Origin: P52-10 sp041397365 | GTDB taxonomy: Bacteria; Pseudomonadota; Alphaproteobacteria; Rhizobiales; Xanthobacteraceae | DNA: 64,000 bases | Assembly (NCBI GenBank): GCA_041397365.1 | Contig: JAWKWT010000012.1 | Coordinates: 1-64,000, forward strand | Direction: 5' to 3' | Part shown: piece after piece, positions 51,861-62,189 of the stretch | Layout: the number at the start of each line of letters is the position of its first letter | How positions within the stretch are numbered: the first letter of the stretch is position 1 | Translations under genes and position numbers: made by a program | Notes under the pieces: model-generated | Seen by the model: only the letters and a program-made list of their open reading frames with translations | Told to the model about the DNA's origin: nothing | Database searches by the model: none

Positions 51861-53147
51861 ATGACTTTCAAAAAGCGTGTCGTTCGGATTGGCGGTTGGT
51901 ACGTCAAGAAAAATTTCCCACACTTTGATTTGACGCTTGGCTTTGATCAAGCTCTAGCGCTTGCATCAAATCCAGCGCGAGTGTCGGAACATGCCTTCTG
52001 GCCGTTTATTGGTTATGTGGATCAAAAAAGAAAATTTTCGAAGCTGAAGAATCGCGCTCCCGAAGTGTCGAATAAAGAAAGACCGCTTCGATACTGCTCT
52101 CACCACGATGGGTACATTCACGCCTATTACGCGAAAAGCTTGTCAGAGCGCTATGAGGTGTTTGTTCGATCCTATGGCTTGGAGAATGCGGTCATCGGAT
52201 ATCGCAAGGGCCTGGGGACGAATGTTGACCTAGCTAAATCGGCCTTCGACGAAATCAAATTGCGAGAAACGAGTTGTGTGATCGCGCTCGATATAACGGA
52301 TTTCTTTGGCTCTATCGACCACCATGTACTCAAGCAAAATCTTTGCGAACTTCTTGAGCAGTCGCAACTGCCTGTTGATTGGTACAAAATCTATAGGTCA
52401 ATGACGAAGTTTTCTTGGGTCGAGTTGTCTGAACTCGCGGATCGGCTGGGGTTTGACCAGGATAAAGTGCCTCGCCCGATTTGTTCGGCTGATAGTTTTC
52501 GACAGAAAGTGCGGGGTGGTGATGGCTTGAATTCATCTCTGGTTCGCACAAACGCAAAAGACCACGGAATACCGCAGGGTTCGCCGCTTTCGGCGGTTTT
52601 TTCAAATGTCTATATGATGCATTTCGATATTGCTTGCTCGAGGGAATTTCACTCGCGTGGTGATTTTTATCGAAGATACTCTGATGACATTATTATCATA
52701 TGCGATGTTGATCGTGCCGGCGAAGCCATCGATTTTGTGGAGCGTCAAATCGCAGATTTGGGTTCATCATTGAAACTCAACAACGCTAAGACGGAAGTTT
52801 CGGTTTTTGAACGCATCGGGCCGGATGTGTTCGTGTGCGATAGGCCAGTCACCTATCTCGGTCTGACTTACGACGGTAAACGCACACTCCTTCGTGCGCG
52901 CACATTATCTCGCTATTACAGACGGATGACTTACGCTGCGCGGCAGGCAATCAGATCGGCAAAGAAGTCTGAGTCAAAAAAACTTTTTCTGCGGAGTACA
53001 TACCGAGATCTAACTCATCTGGGGGGCCGCAATTTTTATTCGTATGCGAAGCGTGCGAGTAAGACTCTCAAGGATGTTTCCGCTGCTAAGCAACTAAGGC
53101 GGCATTTCCCGATCCTGCACCGCAAGTTAAAGACTGGCGGAAAATAG
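51861..53147 (+). CDS. Reverse transcriptase, defence-associated (UG/DRT2-like) type
   Basis: A 428-residue RNA-directed DNA polymerase with intact motifs. Motif A is CVIALDITDFFGSIDH (Asp144), motif B GIPQGSPLSAVFSN (Gly236-Asn249), motif C RRYSDDIIII (Asp275, Asp276) and motif E VTYLGLTYDGK. The N-terminal part, with FPHFDLTLGFDQA, KERPLRYCSHHDGYIHAYYA and NVDLAKSAFDEI, recalls DRT2-type proteins from memory. There is no maturase (X) domain, HNH endonuclease or fused effector, which argues against a group II intron. GC and codon use are clearly lower than in neighbours, indicating transfer. The ribosome site is weak. RT identity is certain; the DRT2 label is moderate. Confidence 0.9.
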   Translation: MTFKKRVVRIGGWYVKKNFPHFDLTLGFDQALALASNPARVSEHAFWPFIGYVDQKRKFSKLKNRAPEVSNKERPLRYCSHHDGYIHAYYAKSLSERYEVFVRSYGLENAVIGYRKGLGTNVDLAKSAFDEIKLRETSCVIALDITDFFGSIDHHVLKQNLCELLEQSQLPVDWYKIYRSMTKFSWVELSELADRLGFDQDKVPRPICSADSFRQKVRGGDGLNSSLVRTNAKDHGIPQGSPLSAVFSNVYMMHFDIACSREFHSRGDFYRRYSDDIIIICDVDRAGEAIDFVERQIADLGSSLKLNNAKTEVSVFERIGPDVFVCDRPVTYLGLTYDGKRTLLRARTLSRYYRRMTYAARQAIRSAKKSESKKLFLRSTYRDLTHLGGRNFYSYAKRASKTLKDVSAAKQLRRHFPILHRKLKTGGK

Positions 53148-53273
53148 GGTTGAGGCGTGGCGTGGCCGCTAGACGTAGAACCTAATTTTGCTGTTCAAAT
53201 GGATTTTCTCCTTCATCCCGATAGGTCAAGGGGGGTCGAGAGAAGCAGAGAACATCGCGTTCGGTGAAATGAA

Positions 53274-53300
53274 AAAGGCCCGGATTGCTCCGGGCCCTTT
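53274..53300. terminator. groEL terminator, possibly shared with the reverse transcriptase
   Basis: Stem GGCCCGG-ATTGCT-CCGGGCC is flanked by AAAAA and TTT. It lies 29 bases after the groEL stop (minus strand) and 126 bases after the reverse transcriptase stop (plus strand). Confidence 0.85.
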
Positions 53301-53329
53301 CCATTTTGCCTTCGCGATGAACCGCTGGA

Positions 53330-54964
<1,635 letters not shown>

Positions 54965-55064
54965 GGAGATTTCCCTGAATGTTGTGGTTGAGACCGTCAT
55001 CCTGAGGAGCGGGCCGTGTCAGCGGCGCGCCTCGAAGGGTGACGAATGTGTGTGCGGAAGTGGC

Positions 55065-55379
55065 TTAAGCAGCCTTCTTCTTGGCGGTGACGCCTTCGAG
55101 CACGCCGAGAATGTCGCTTTCCTTCATAATCAGGAGGTCCTGATTGTCGATCTTGACCTCGGTGCCCGACCACTTGCCGAACAGCACGACGTCGCCGACC
55201 TTGAGATCGATCGGGATCAGCTTGCCGGCCTCATCGCGGCCGCCCGGACCGACGGCAACGACTTCGCCCTGCGAGGGCTTTTCCTTGGCCGAGTCGGGGA
55301 TGATGATGCCGCCAGCAGTTTTCTCCTCGGCATCGATGCGCTTGACGACGACGCGATCGTGAAGCGGACGAAACTTCAT
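55065..55379 (-). CDS. groES: 10 kDa co-chaperonin GroES
   Basis: A 104-residue lid of the GroEL chamber. MKFRPLHDRVVVKRIDAEEKTAGGIIIPDSAKEKPSQGEVVAVGPGG and the mobile loop are canonical. It is the first gene of the operon and lies downstream of a CIRCE-like operator, so repression by HrcA is expected. Confidence 0.98.
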   Translation of the reverse strand: MKFRPLHDRVVVKRIDAEEKTAGGIIIPDSAKEKPSQGEVVAVGPGGRDEAGKLIPIDLKVGDVVLFGKWSGTEVKIDNQDLLIMKESDILGVLEGVTAKKKAA

Positions 55380-55424
55380 CGCTGTTCTCCTAGATGATTG
55401 ATAATTCGGGACAATTCGAAACTG

Positions 55425-55451
55425 TTAGCAGTCTGATGACGTGAGTGCCAT
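55425..55451 (-). promoter_or_regulatory. CIRCE-like operator of groESL
   Basis: TTAGCAGTC, nine bases, GAGTGCCAT closely match the CIRCE consensus TTAGCACTC-N9-GAGTGCTAA, with three mismatches in total. The site is 46 bp upstream of the groES start, the usual place. It predicts HrcA control of heat-shock expression. Confidence 0.85.
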
Positions 55452-55643
55452 CAGGCTGAACGGGACATAGGGCAGGTCCCGAAAGCGATCAAGGGGATAT
55501 CAGAAAATTTTGGCACTCGTGAGGGCCGGCTGCCAGATGTTTCGCCAGGAGGTTAACGGGCGAGGCTCGACACGTAAGGTTGATGCGCAGAAACGCGCAT
55601 GGCTGACGCGCTTTCGCCGGCTATTGAGGGTCGTGAGCGGCCT

Positions 55644-55665
55644 GATTATAAGCATGCTTACGATC
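55644..55665 (+). promoter_or_regulatory. Candidate MarR operator
   Basis: A perfect 12-bp palindrome, TAAGCATGCTTA (55649-55660), lies inside a 22-bp dyad whose outer GAT/ATC halves also match. Its size and AT-rich flanks fit MarR-family operators. It sits 80 bp before the marR start and could autoregulate the marR-emrA-emrB operon. Confidence 0.65.
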
Positions 55666-55744
55666 ATTGCAGAAGGCTTCGGTTGAGGCCGCGTGTGGCT
55701 CGCGCCATGCAAGCGGCTCCCGTTTTCCTCCCGGACCGCACGTC

Positions 55745-56212
55745 ATGGATCACAATCTCAAGACTCTCGGTTTTCTCGTGCATGACGTTGCGCGGCTGTT
55801 GCGCAAGCGTTTCGAGCAGCACGCGCGCGGCTCGGGCCTGACGCGGTCGCAATGGCAGGTTCTTGCCTATCTGGAGCGCAACGAGGGCATCCATCAGGGC
55901 GGCCTGGCGGAACTGCTCGAAGTCGAGCCGATCACGCTCGGACGGATCGTCGACAGACTGCAAGAGATGGGGCTCGTCGAACGGCGGCCGCATTCCTCCG
56001 ATCGCCGCGTGTGGCGGCTGCATCTGACGCCGAAGGCGCTGCCGAAGCTTGCCGAGATCGGCGTTCTCGGAGAGCGGACCCGCGCGGAGGCGCTGGCGGA
56101 CATTCCGCAGGCCGAGCGCGAGCAGCTTTTGCAGACGCTGACGCAATTGAAATCGAATCTGGCGAGCGCATGCGCTGCGCCGGTCGCGCGGGAGCGCGTG
56201 AGCAATGGCTAA
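55745..56212 (+). CDS. MarR family transcriptional regulator
   Basis: A 155-residue winged-helix repressor. LTRSQWQVLAYLERNEGIHQGGLAELLEVEPITLGRIVDRLQEMGLVERRPHSSDRRVWRLHLTPKA covers the DNA-binding helices and the wing with its DRR motif. It probably responds to a lipophilic compound and controls the efflux genes that follow. The emrA ATG overlaps its last codons by 8 bp. ATG 55745 fits family length; the frame is open 26 codons further upstream. Confidence 0.93.
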   Translation: MDHNLKTLGFLVHDVARLLRKRFEQHARGSGLTRSQWQVLAYLERNEGIHQGGLAELLEVEPITLGRIVDRLQEMGLVERRPHSSDRRVWRLHLTPKALPKLAEIGVLGERTRAEALADIPQAEREQLLQTLTQLKSNLASACAAPVARERVSNG

Positions 56213-57461
56213 GAACGACATCGCCAAAACCGATCCGCCCACGGAGACGGCCGCGCTGGATGCGGCAGAGCCGGGGCGCGGGGAGGCTGCGGAAAACGTC
56301 CATCGTCTGGCGCGGCCCGAACCGCTGCCGTCCGAGCCCCCTCAGGCGCGTGAAAAGCCGGCGCAGGACGCAGCCGAGCAGCCGGCGACGCGAGCGGCCG
56401 GCGACACCAAAAGGCCGTTCCCGATGCGGACGGTGCTGTTCGCGCTGCTGCCGGTCGCCCTGATCGCAGGCGTCTATTTCTATGTGACGGGCGGCGCGAC
56501 GATGACCACCGAGAACGCCTATGTGCAGGCGGACATGGTCGGCGTCGCCAACGACATTTCCGGCATCGTCAGCAAGGTCGAGGTGAAGGAAAACCAGCCG
56601 GTCGCGGTTGGCGACGTGCTGTTTCGCCTCGACGACAAGCCGTTCCGCCTGGCGCTCGCGCGCGCCGAGGCGCAGCTCGGCACGACGCGCAACGATCTTC
56701 TGTCCGCGCAGACGAATTATCGCGACATGCAGGCGCAGATCGCGCAGGCGCAGAACGACATCGACTATTACACGGTCGCCTTCAAGCGGCAGCAGCAGCT
56801 CGCCACCAACAATTTCACGCCACAGGCGAGTTTCGACAGCGCGCGGCGCGACCTGCAAGTGGCGCAGCAGAAGCTCGACTCGCTGAAGCAGCAATCGGCG
56901 GGCCTCGAGGCCACGCTCAACGGCGCGCCCTCGGCGGATGTCGAAACCTATCCGCGCTACCGGGAGATGCTGGCGGCGCGCGACGAGGCGGCGCGGCAGC
57001 TCGACCACACCGTCGTTCGCGCGCCGATCGCGGGTGTCGCGACCAAGGTGCCGTCCTTGCAGCCGGGGCAGTATCTTGCCGCCTCGACGGCGTCGATCGC
57101 CATCGTCGCCACCGATCATGTCTGGGTTCAGGCGCAGCCGAAGGAAACCGAACTGACCAATGTGAAGCCGGGCCAGAAGGTGACGGTGACGGTCGATACC
57201 TATCCCGGCGTCGAATGGAGCGGCGAGGTGGAGAGCATCAGCCCCGCCTCGGCGTCGAGCTTCTCGCTGCTGCCGGCGGAAAATTCGAGCGGCAATTGGG
57301 TGAAGGTCGTGCAGCGCATTCCGATGCGGGTCAGTATCAAGAACGAGCCGGGCAAACCAAAATTGCGGATGGGCATGAGCGTCGAACTCGGCATCGACAC
57401 CGGCAAGCCGCGCGGCTGGCCCGCGCCGATCGCGCATCTGTTCGGCGCGTCGGGAGGCTGA
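56205..57461 (+). CDS. emrA: HlyD/EmrA family membrane fusion protein
   Basis: A 418-residue periplasmic adaptor for a multidrug efflux pump. An acidic, Pro/Ala-rich cytosolic N-terminus of about 70 residues precedes one membrane anchor (TVLFALLPVALIAGVYFYV). Lipoyl halves (TTENAYVQADMVGVANDISGIVSKVEVKENQPVAVGDVLFRLDD and LDHTVVRAPIAGVATK) surround a coiled-coil hairpin of about 100 residues. The beta-barrel part with VTVDTYPGVEWSGEVESISPA is complete. It partners EmrB, whose gene starts two bases after this stop. Confidence 0.93.
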   Translation: MAKNDIAKTDPPTETAALDAAEPGRGEAAENVHRLARPEPLPSEPPQAREKPAQDAAEQPATRAAGDTKRPFPMRTVLFALLPVALIAGVYFYVTGGATMTTENAYVQADMVGVANDISGIVSKVEVKENQPVAVGDVLFRLDDKPFRLALARAEAQLGTTRNDLLSAQTNYRDMQAQIAQAQNDIDYYTVAFKRQQQLATNNFTPQASFDSARRDLQVAQQKLDSLKQQSAGLEATLNGAPSADVETYPRYREMLAARDEAARQLDHTVVRAPIAGVATKVPSLQPGQYLAASTASIAIVATDHVWVQAQPKETELTNVKPGQKVTVTVDTYPGVEWSGEVESISPASASSFSLLPAENSSGNWVKVVQRIPMRVSIKNEPGKPKLRMGMSVELGIDTGKPRGWPAPIAHLFGASGG

Positions 57462-57463
57462 CC

Positions 57464-59014
57464 GTGGCCGGCGCCGTCCATGATGAAGGCGTCGTGCCGC
57501 CGGGCATCAATCGCATCGCGATCACCGGCTGCATCATTCTGGCCGTCATCATGCAGGCGCTGGACACGACCATCGCCAATGTCGCGCTGCCTTACATGCA
57601 GGGCAGCGTGGCGGCGAGCTTCGATCAGATCAGCTGGGTGCTGACGTCCTACATCGTCGCTTCCGCGATCATGACGCCGCCCTCGGGCTTCCTCACCAAC
57701 CGCTTCGGGCGCAAGCGCGTTCTGCTGGTGTCGGTCGCGGGATTCGTCGTCGCCTCGATGCTCTGCGGCGCCGCGCAGTCGCTGACGCAGATCGTCGTCT
57801 TCCGCCTGTTGCAGGGATGCTTCGGCGCGGCGCTGGTGCCGATCGCGCAAGCCGTCATGCTCGACATCTTCACCGAGAAGGAACGCGGCACCGCGATGGG
57901 CGTGTTCGGCGTGGCGGTAATGGTGGGGCCGGTGCTCGGGCCCGTGGTCGGCGGCTGGTTGACCGAGCAGCTCAACTGGCGCTGGATTTTTTACATCAAC
58001 CTGCCGCTCGGCGCGCTCGCCTTTCTCGGCATTTGGTTTTTCATGTACGAGACGCGCAGCCGGGCGCTGCATAAATTCGACTGGCTCGGCTTTTCCAGTC
58101 TCAGCCTGTTCCTCGCCTCGCTGCAATTGATGCTCGACCGCGGCAGCCAGCTCGACTGGTTCTCGTCGCTGGAAATCATCATTTATGCGGTGGTCGCGGC
58201 GTCGGCGTTCTATGTATTTATCGTTCACATCTTCACGACCAAGAACCCGTTCGTGAATCCGAGATTGTTTCTCGACCGCAATTACGCGATCGGCATCGTC
58301 TTCATTTTCGCGGTGGGCATTTCCTATCTCGCCTCGATGGCGCTGATGACGCCCTATCTTCAGACGCTGATGGGCTATCCGATCATCACCGCCGGTCTCG
58401 TGATGGGGCCGCGCGGGCTCGGCACGATGGTGTGCATGTTCATGGTCGGGCGCATGATCGGCCACGTCGACACGCGCGTGCTGCTGCTGATCGGCCTCGC
58501 GCTGACCGCGTGGTCGATGCATGCGATGAGCGGCTGGACGCCGGCGGTGTCGGAGTGGACGATCGCCGTGGTCGGATTCGTGCAAGGCGCCGGCCTCGGC
58601 TTCCTGTTCGTGCCGCTGACCACCGTGACGTTCGCGACACTTGCGCCGCAGCATCGCGGCGAGGCGGCGGGCATGTACAATCTGTCGCGCAACATCGGCG
58701 CGGCGGTGGGCATTTCGATCGTCACGTTCCTTTTGACGCGCAACACGCAGGTCAATCACGCGCTGATCGGCGAGCACGTCAATCCGTACAACCGCGCGCT
58801 TTACCAGCCGGACGTGCTGGCCGTGCTGAGTCCGTGGACCGCGCAGGGCCGCGCTGCGATCGACCAGCTCGTGACCGGGCAGGCGACGATCATCGCCTAC
58901 ATCAACGACTTCAAGCTGATGATGATCCTGACACTGGCGGTGATGCCGCTCGTGTTTTTGTTGAAGAAGGCGAAGCCGGCGAAAGATTCCGACGCCGTCA
59001 TGGCGCATGACTAG
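57464..59014 (+). CDS. emrB: EmrB/QacA (DHA2) family multidrug efflux MFS transporter
   Basis: A 516-residue, 14-helix drug/proton antiporter. Motif A variants are GFLTNRFGRKRVLL, motif D1 is LDTTIANVALPYMQGS, and motif C is AVMVGPVLGPVVGGWL. GTG 57464 follows GGGAGG and lies 2 bp after the emrA stop, so translation is coupled. With EmrA it would export hydrophobic or phenolic compounds across both membranes together with an outer-membrane TolC-type channel encoded elsewhere. Confidence 0.94.
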   Translation: MAGAVHDEGVVPPGINRIAITGCIILAVIMQALDTTIANVALPYMQGSVAASFDQISWVLTSYIVASAIMTPPSGFLTNRFGRKRVLLVSVAGFVVASMLCGAAQSLTQIVVFRLLQGCFGAALVPIAQAVMLDIFTEKERGTAMGVFGVAVMVGPVLGPVVGGWLTEQLNWRWIFYINLPLGALAFLGIWFFMYETRSRALHKFDWLGFSSLSLFLASLQLMLDRGSQLDWFSSLEIIIYAVVAASAFYVFIVHIFTTKNPFVNPRLFLDRNYAIGIVFIFAVGISYLASMALMTPYLQTLMGYPIITAGLVMGPRGLGTMVCMFMVGRMIGHVDTRVLLLIGLALTAWSMHAMSGWTPAVSEWTIAVVGFVQGAGLGFLFVPLTTVTFATLAPQHRGEAAGMYNLSRNIGAAVGISIVTFLLTRNTQVNHALIGEHVNPYNRALYQPDVLAVLSPWTAQGRAAIDQLVTGQATIIAYINDFKLMMILTLAVMPLVFLLKKAKPAKDSDAVMAHD

Positions 59015-59183
59015 CGCGCGCCGAGGCTGCCTCCTCATCGCCTAAGGGCGCGCGGCGCGCTGCTGCTAGCAATCCATGCGCGATGCTGCCAATGCATTGA
59101 AAAGCAACAACTTATTAAATTTTTAGGCTTGAGATGAACGCTGGTCGTGCGTCAGAATTTCTCCTGCCGGAACGGAGGTTGGC

Positions 59184-59492
59184 ATGGTTGGGAATGACGT
59201 TGGTTCAGTTGCAAAGGGTGGCGTCGCGTCGAGCGAGTTCGTCCAGAGGATGCAGGGCTACGGGTTGACGACAGCCGAAATCCTCTACCGTCGGCCGGAT
59301 CGCAAATGGCTGCTGCAAAGCTATGTCTGGCAGGGCTACGATCTGTTTCCGAAATTTCCAAAACTTCAGGAGTTTCTCGCCTTCTGGCAGGAGAAGCTCG
59401 AAGGGCCTCTGTTCGCGGTGACGGTCGCGCATTCGCGGCTCATCAAGCCGACGGACTTCAAGGCCGTGGACGGGGTGTTCCGGCTGCATTGA
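59184..59492 (+). CDS. usg: Usg family protein
   Basis: A 102-residue small alphaproteobacterial protein. The core MQGYGLTTAEILYRRPDRKWLLQSYVWQGYDLFPKFPKLQEFLAFWQEKLEGPL and the end DFKAVDGVFRLH match usg proteins. Its function is not established. GGAGG precedes ATG 59184, and an AT-rich TATTAAAT box at about 59113 is a plausible -10. No operon partner is evident. Confidence 0.88.
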   Translation: MVGNDVGSVAKGGVASSEFVQRMQGYGLTTAEILYRRPDRKWLLQSYVWQGYDLFPKFPKLQEFLAFWQEKLEGPLFAVTVAHSRLIKPTDFKAVDGVFRLH

Positions 59493-59512
59493 GACAGCGT
59501 GAGCGCGACCGA

Positions 59513-59548
59513 ATGAGTCTGATCCAGCGGAAGCTGAGTCAGACTCAT
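59513..59548. repeat. AGTCTGAT-type inverted repeat (module A), copy 2
   Basis: Arms ATGAGTCTGA and TCAGACTCAT are perfectly inverted around a 16-base centre. It lies 18 bases left of palindromic element copy 4. Confidence 0.75.
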
Positions 59549-59566
59549 TTCGGGATCTCTTATTCG

Positions 59567-59613
59567 CACATGATCCGGTCCAAAAACCGGTTCCCACTTT
59601 TCGGGATCATGCG
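59567..59613. repeat. GAGCATGATC-type element, copy 4
   Basis: The left arm CACATGATCC and right arm GGATCATGCG flank AAAACCGGTTCCCACTTTTC. The element ends one base before the TAA stop of the SDR gene on the minus strand. Confidence 0.8.
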
Positions 59614-60345
59614 TTACGCCGTGATGCCGCCGTCGATCGCGACTTCCGCGCCGGTGATGTAGGCGCTCTCGTCCGAGAGCAGGAACAGCACGAGTTGCGC
59701 GACTTCCTCGGCGCTGCCGTTTCGCTTGAGCGGAACGGCCTTGATGCGTGCGGCGTTCTGCTCCGGCGTGCGGATGCTCAGCATTTCGGTGTCGATCGGT
59801 CCCGGATGGACGGAGTTCACGCGAATTTTCTTGCGCGCGAGATCGATCGCCGCCGACTTCGTCATGCCGCGCAGCGCCCATTTCGTCGCGCTGTAGGCGA
59901 ACGCCTGCGGCGAGCCGCGCAGCCCTGCGCCCGACGAAATGTTGACGATCGACCCGCCGCCGGAGCGCTCCATCGCCGGCACGACCGCTTGCATGCCGAG
60001 GAAGCAGCCGGTCTGGTTGATGCGCAGGTGGCGCTCCCACAGATCGGCGTCGGTCTGCATCAGCGATTTCGGCTGATAGATGCCGGCATTGTTGACGAGG
60101 CCGTGCAGACCTCCAAGACCTTCGGCCGCGCGCACGGCGCTCGCCCAGTCGGCTTCGCTGGTGACGTCGTGATGCACGAATGTCGCCGCGCCGCCGAGGT
60201 CTTTCGCGAGTGCGTTGCCCGCGTCGTCCAGCACGTCCCCGATCACGACCTTCGCGCCCGCCGCGACCAGCATGCGCGCCTCGGCCGCGCCCTGTCCGCG
60301 CGCGCCGCCGCTAATCAATACGACCTTGCCGTCGAACCGCCCCAT
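59614..60345 (-). CDS. SDR family oxidoreductase
   Basis: A 243-residue classical short-chain dehydrogenase. The NAD(P) loop is ISGGARGQGAAEA, NNAG is present, and the catalytic set is Ser in NISSGAG, Tyr and Lys in AYSATKWAL. The C-terminus AEVAIDGGITA is typical of the glucose-1-dehydrogenase/20-beta-hydroxysteroid dehydrogenase-like group. The substrate is unknown. It starts at ATG 60345 and follows another SDR gene by 55 bp on the same strand. Confidence 0.93.
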   Translation of the reverse strand: MGRFDGKVVLISGGARGQGAAEARMLVAAGAKVVIGDVLDDAGNALAKDLGGAATFVHHDVTSEADWASAVRAAEGLGGLHGLVNNAGIYQPKSLMQTDADLWERHLRINQTGCFLGMQAVVPAMERSGGGSIVNISSGAGLRGSPQAFAYSATKWALRGMTKSAAIDLARKKIRVNSVHPGPIDTEMLSIRTPEQNAARIKAVPLKRNGSAEEVAQLVLFLLSDESAYITGAEVAIDGGITA

Positions 60346-60400
60346 CTCATCCTCCCTGGTGACTCTTTATAACGTTGCTGTCGCGAGCGCGGAGACGCGA

Positions 60401-61149
60401 CTACCCGCGTCCCACGAACGGCATCTTGGTCGCCATGATGTTCAGGAACAGCGCGTTGGCGTCCGGCGGGCGCGTCGCCATGAAGACGATGGCGTCGGCG
60501 ACGTTCTGCACATCCATGCGCGGCTCCGGCACTGTTTCGCCGTTCGGCTGCAACTGGCCGGCGGCGGAGCGTGCGGTCATCGGCGTCAGCGCGTTGCCGA
60601 TGTCGATCTGGCCGCAGGCGATGTCGTAGGCGCGGCCGTCGAGCGCGGTCGCGCGGGTCAGCCCGGAGACGGCGTGCTTGGTGGAGGTGTAGGGGGCGGA
60701 AAACGGCCGCGGCGCGTAAGCGGAGATCGAGCCGTTGTTGATGATGCGCCCGCCGCGCGGCGTCTGGTTCTTCATGATGCGGAAGGCGTGCTGCGTACAC
60801 AGAAACGGCGCGGTGAGGTTGGTGTCCACCGTCGCCTTCCACTGCTCGACGGTGAGGTCCTCCAGCGGCACCGGCGGCGTGCCGATGCCGGCATTGTTGA
60901 ACAGCACGTCGAGCCGGCCATAGACCTCCATCGTCCTGGCGAACAGAGCCTCGATCGAGTCCGGCTTCTTCATGTCGGAGACGACGACCAGGCTCATGCC
61001 GTCGGGGCCGAGGCTGGCGGTCTCGTCAAGTTTTCCTTGCGGCGGCCGGTCAGCACCACATGATAACCCGCCTTCATCAGCGCGATCGACGAGGCGCGGC
61101 CGATGCCGGTTCCGGCTCCGGTGACGAGTGCGACTTTCAGATCGGCCAT
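60401..61149 (-). CDS. SDR family oxidoreductase (one frameshift)
   Basis: A short-chain dehydrogenase of about 249 residues. The N-terminus MADLKVALVTGAGTGIGRASSIALMKAGYHVVLTGRRKE starts at ATG 61149 after GGAGG. One A is then missing in the run at 61031-61034, and the protein continues in the next frame with LDETASLG, LFNNAGIGTPPVPLEDLT, INNGSISAYAPRPFSAPYTSTKHAV. The catalytic Ser-Tyr-Lys are present. The length of 3n+2 fits one deletion. It probably forms an operon with the SDR downstream. Confidence 0.88.
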
Positions 61150-61212
61150 GACGATATCCTCCGCGAATTTTTCTTTTCAGATGCTGGTGACGCCGCTTTG
61201 CGCCGGCAGCGA

Positions 61213-61959
61213 TCAGCTTGAGGGCTTGTAGGGCGGGCGCGGAATGTTCTGATGCGCGGCGCGAAGGGCGGCGGACCAGCGCGAGCGCAGGTCGTGGAAA
61301 TACGGCTCGCCCTCCTCGATGCGATAGTCGAGGTCGGCGTCGCCGCTGTCCTTTCTCACCACCAGCACGTCGATCGGCATACCGACGCCGAGATTGGAGC
61401 GCATGGTGGAGTCCATCGAGATCAGGCCGATCTTCAGTGCGTCGTAGAGATCGACGTCGTAGGAGATCGCCCGGTCCAGTACCGGCTTGCCGTATTTGTG
61501 CTCGCCGATCTGCAAATACGGCGTGTCGGTGGTGCATTCGATGAAGTTGCCCGCCGGATAGACCATGAACAGGCGCATGCGTCTGCCGTTGATCTGACCG
61601 CCGAACAGGAACGAAACATCGAAATTGATGTCCTCGGCCTGGAGCGCCTTGCCTTCGGTGGCGTTGATGGTGCGGATCGCCGAACCGATCCGCTGCGCCG
61701 CCTTGAACATGGTCGGCGCGTTCATCAGCGTTTCGAGTTCACCGGTGTCCGGATTTTCCACGCCTTCGCTGAGCGTGGAAATCACCGACTGGCTGATCGC
61801 CAGATTGCCGGCGGTGGCGATCGCCATGATGCGCTCGCCGGGTTTGCGGAAGACATGCAGTTTGCGGAAGGTTGAGATATTGTCCAGCCCGGCGTTCGTA
61901 CGCGTGTCGGCGATCATCACCAGCCCGTCGCGCACCAGAATTCCGCAGCAATAAGTCAT
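61213..61959 (-). CDS. anbu: Anbu (ancestral beta-subunit-like) proteasome-type peptidase
   Basis: A 248-residue proteasome-fold Ntn hydrolase. The predicted nucleophile is Thr2, right after the initiator Met (MTYCCGILVRDGLVMIADTRTNAG), with Asp18 and Lys33 in the positions of the proteasome Asp17 and Lys33. The GGQINGRRMRLFMVYPAGNFIECT and LDRAISYDVDLYDALKIGLISMDSTMRSNLGVG blocks are typical of Anbu. It belongs with the transglutaminase and alpha-E genes upstream on the same strand, the conserved Anbu neighbourhood. The physiological role is unresolved. Confidence 0.93.
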   Translation of the reverse strand: MTYCCGILVRDGLVMIADTRTNAGLDNISTFRKLHVFRKPGERIMAIATAGNLAISQSVISTLSEGVENPDTGELETLMNAPTMFKAAQRIGSAIRTINATEGKALQAEDINFDVSFLFGGQINGRRMRLFMVYPAGNFIECTTDTPYLQIGEHKYGKPVLDRAISYDVDLYDALKIGLISMDSTMRSNLGVGMPIDVLVVRKDSGDADLDYRIEEGEPYFHDLRSRWSAALRAAHQNIPRPPYKPSS

Positions 61960-62000
61960 CGCAAGTTTCCGTCAGCGTGTCAGAGAGTCGGTCATGGCCG

Positions 62001-62093
62001 GGCATAGCCGTTCGAAGAACGGCGTCGCTTCGCTCGCCTATGTCCCGCCATCCACGTCTAACGACATTTCGAAAGATCGGAAAGACGTGGATG
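62001..62093. repeat. Nested extragenic inverted repeats upstream of anbu
   Basis: GCCGTTC-GAA-GAACGGC (62007-62023) is followed by a perfect 11-bp inverted pair, CATCCACGTCT (62049-62059) / AGACGTGGATG (62083-62093). GGCATAG/CTATGTCC flank the first hairpin. The sequence resembles a dispersed repeat of Bradyrhizobium-type genomes. It occupies most of the 230 bp between the transglutaminase stop and the anbu start. Confidence 0.8.
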
Positions 62094-62189
62094 TCCGGCA
62101 TAGACCGAGCATGGCGATCGAGTTTAAGCGCTCACGACTTAACAGCAATAGGATGCATGCGACCAGCGCCGAATCGATCGCCGAATCGC

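Larger units (their letters stand above)
55380..55744. other. Divergent intergenic region groES / marR
   Basis: This 365-bp stretch holds the CIRCE-like box near groES and a MarR-type palindrome near marR. Between them (about 55460-55640) I see no gene; the frames there are short and not family-like. Confidence 0.6.

Noticed and set aside
51861..53147. Reverse transcriptase as a group II intron or retron
   Set aside because: There is no maturase X domain or HNH endonuclease, no recognisable domain V structure downstream, and no retron effector gene. The upstream region does not show the retron msr-msd pattern that I could recognise.
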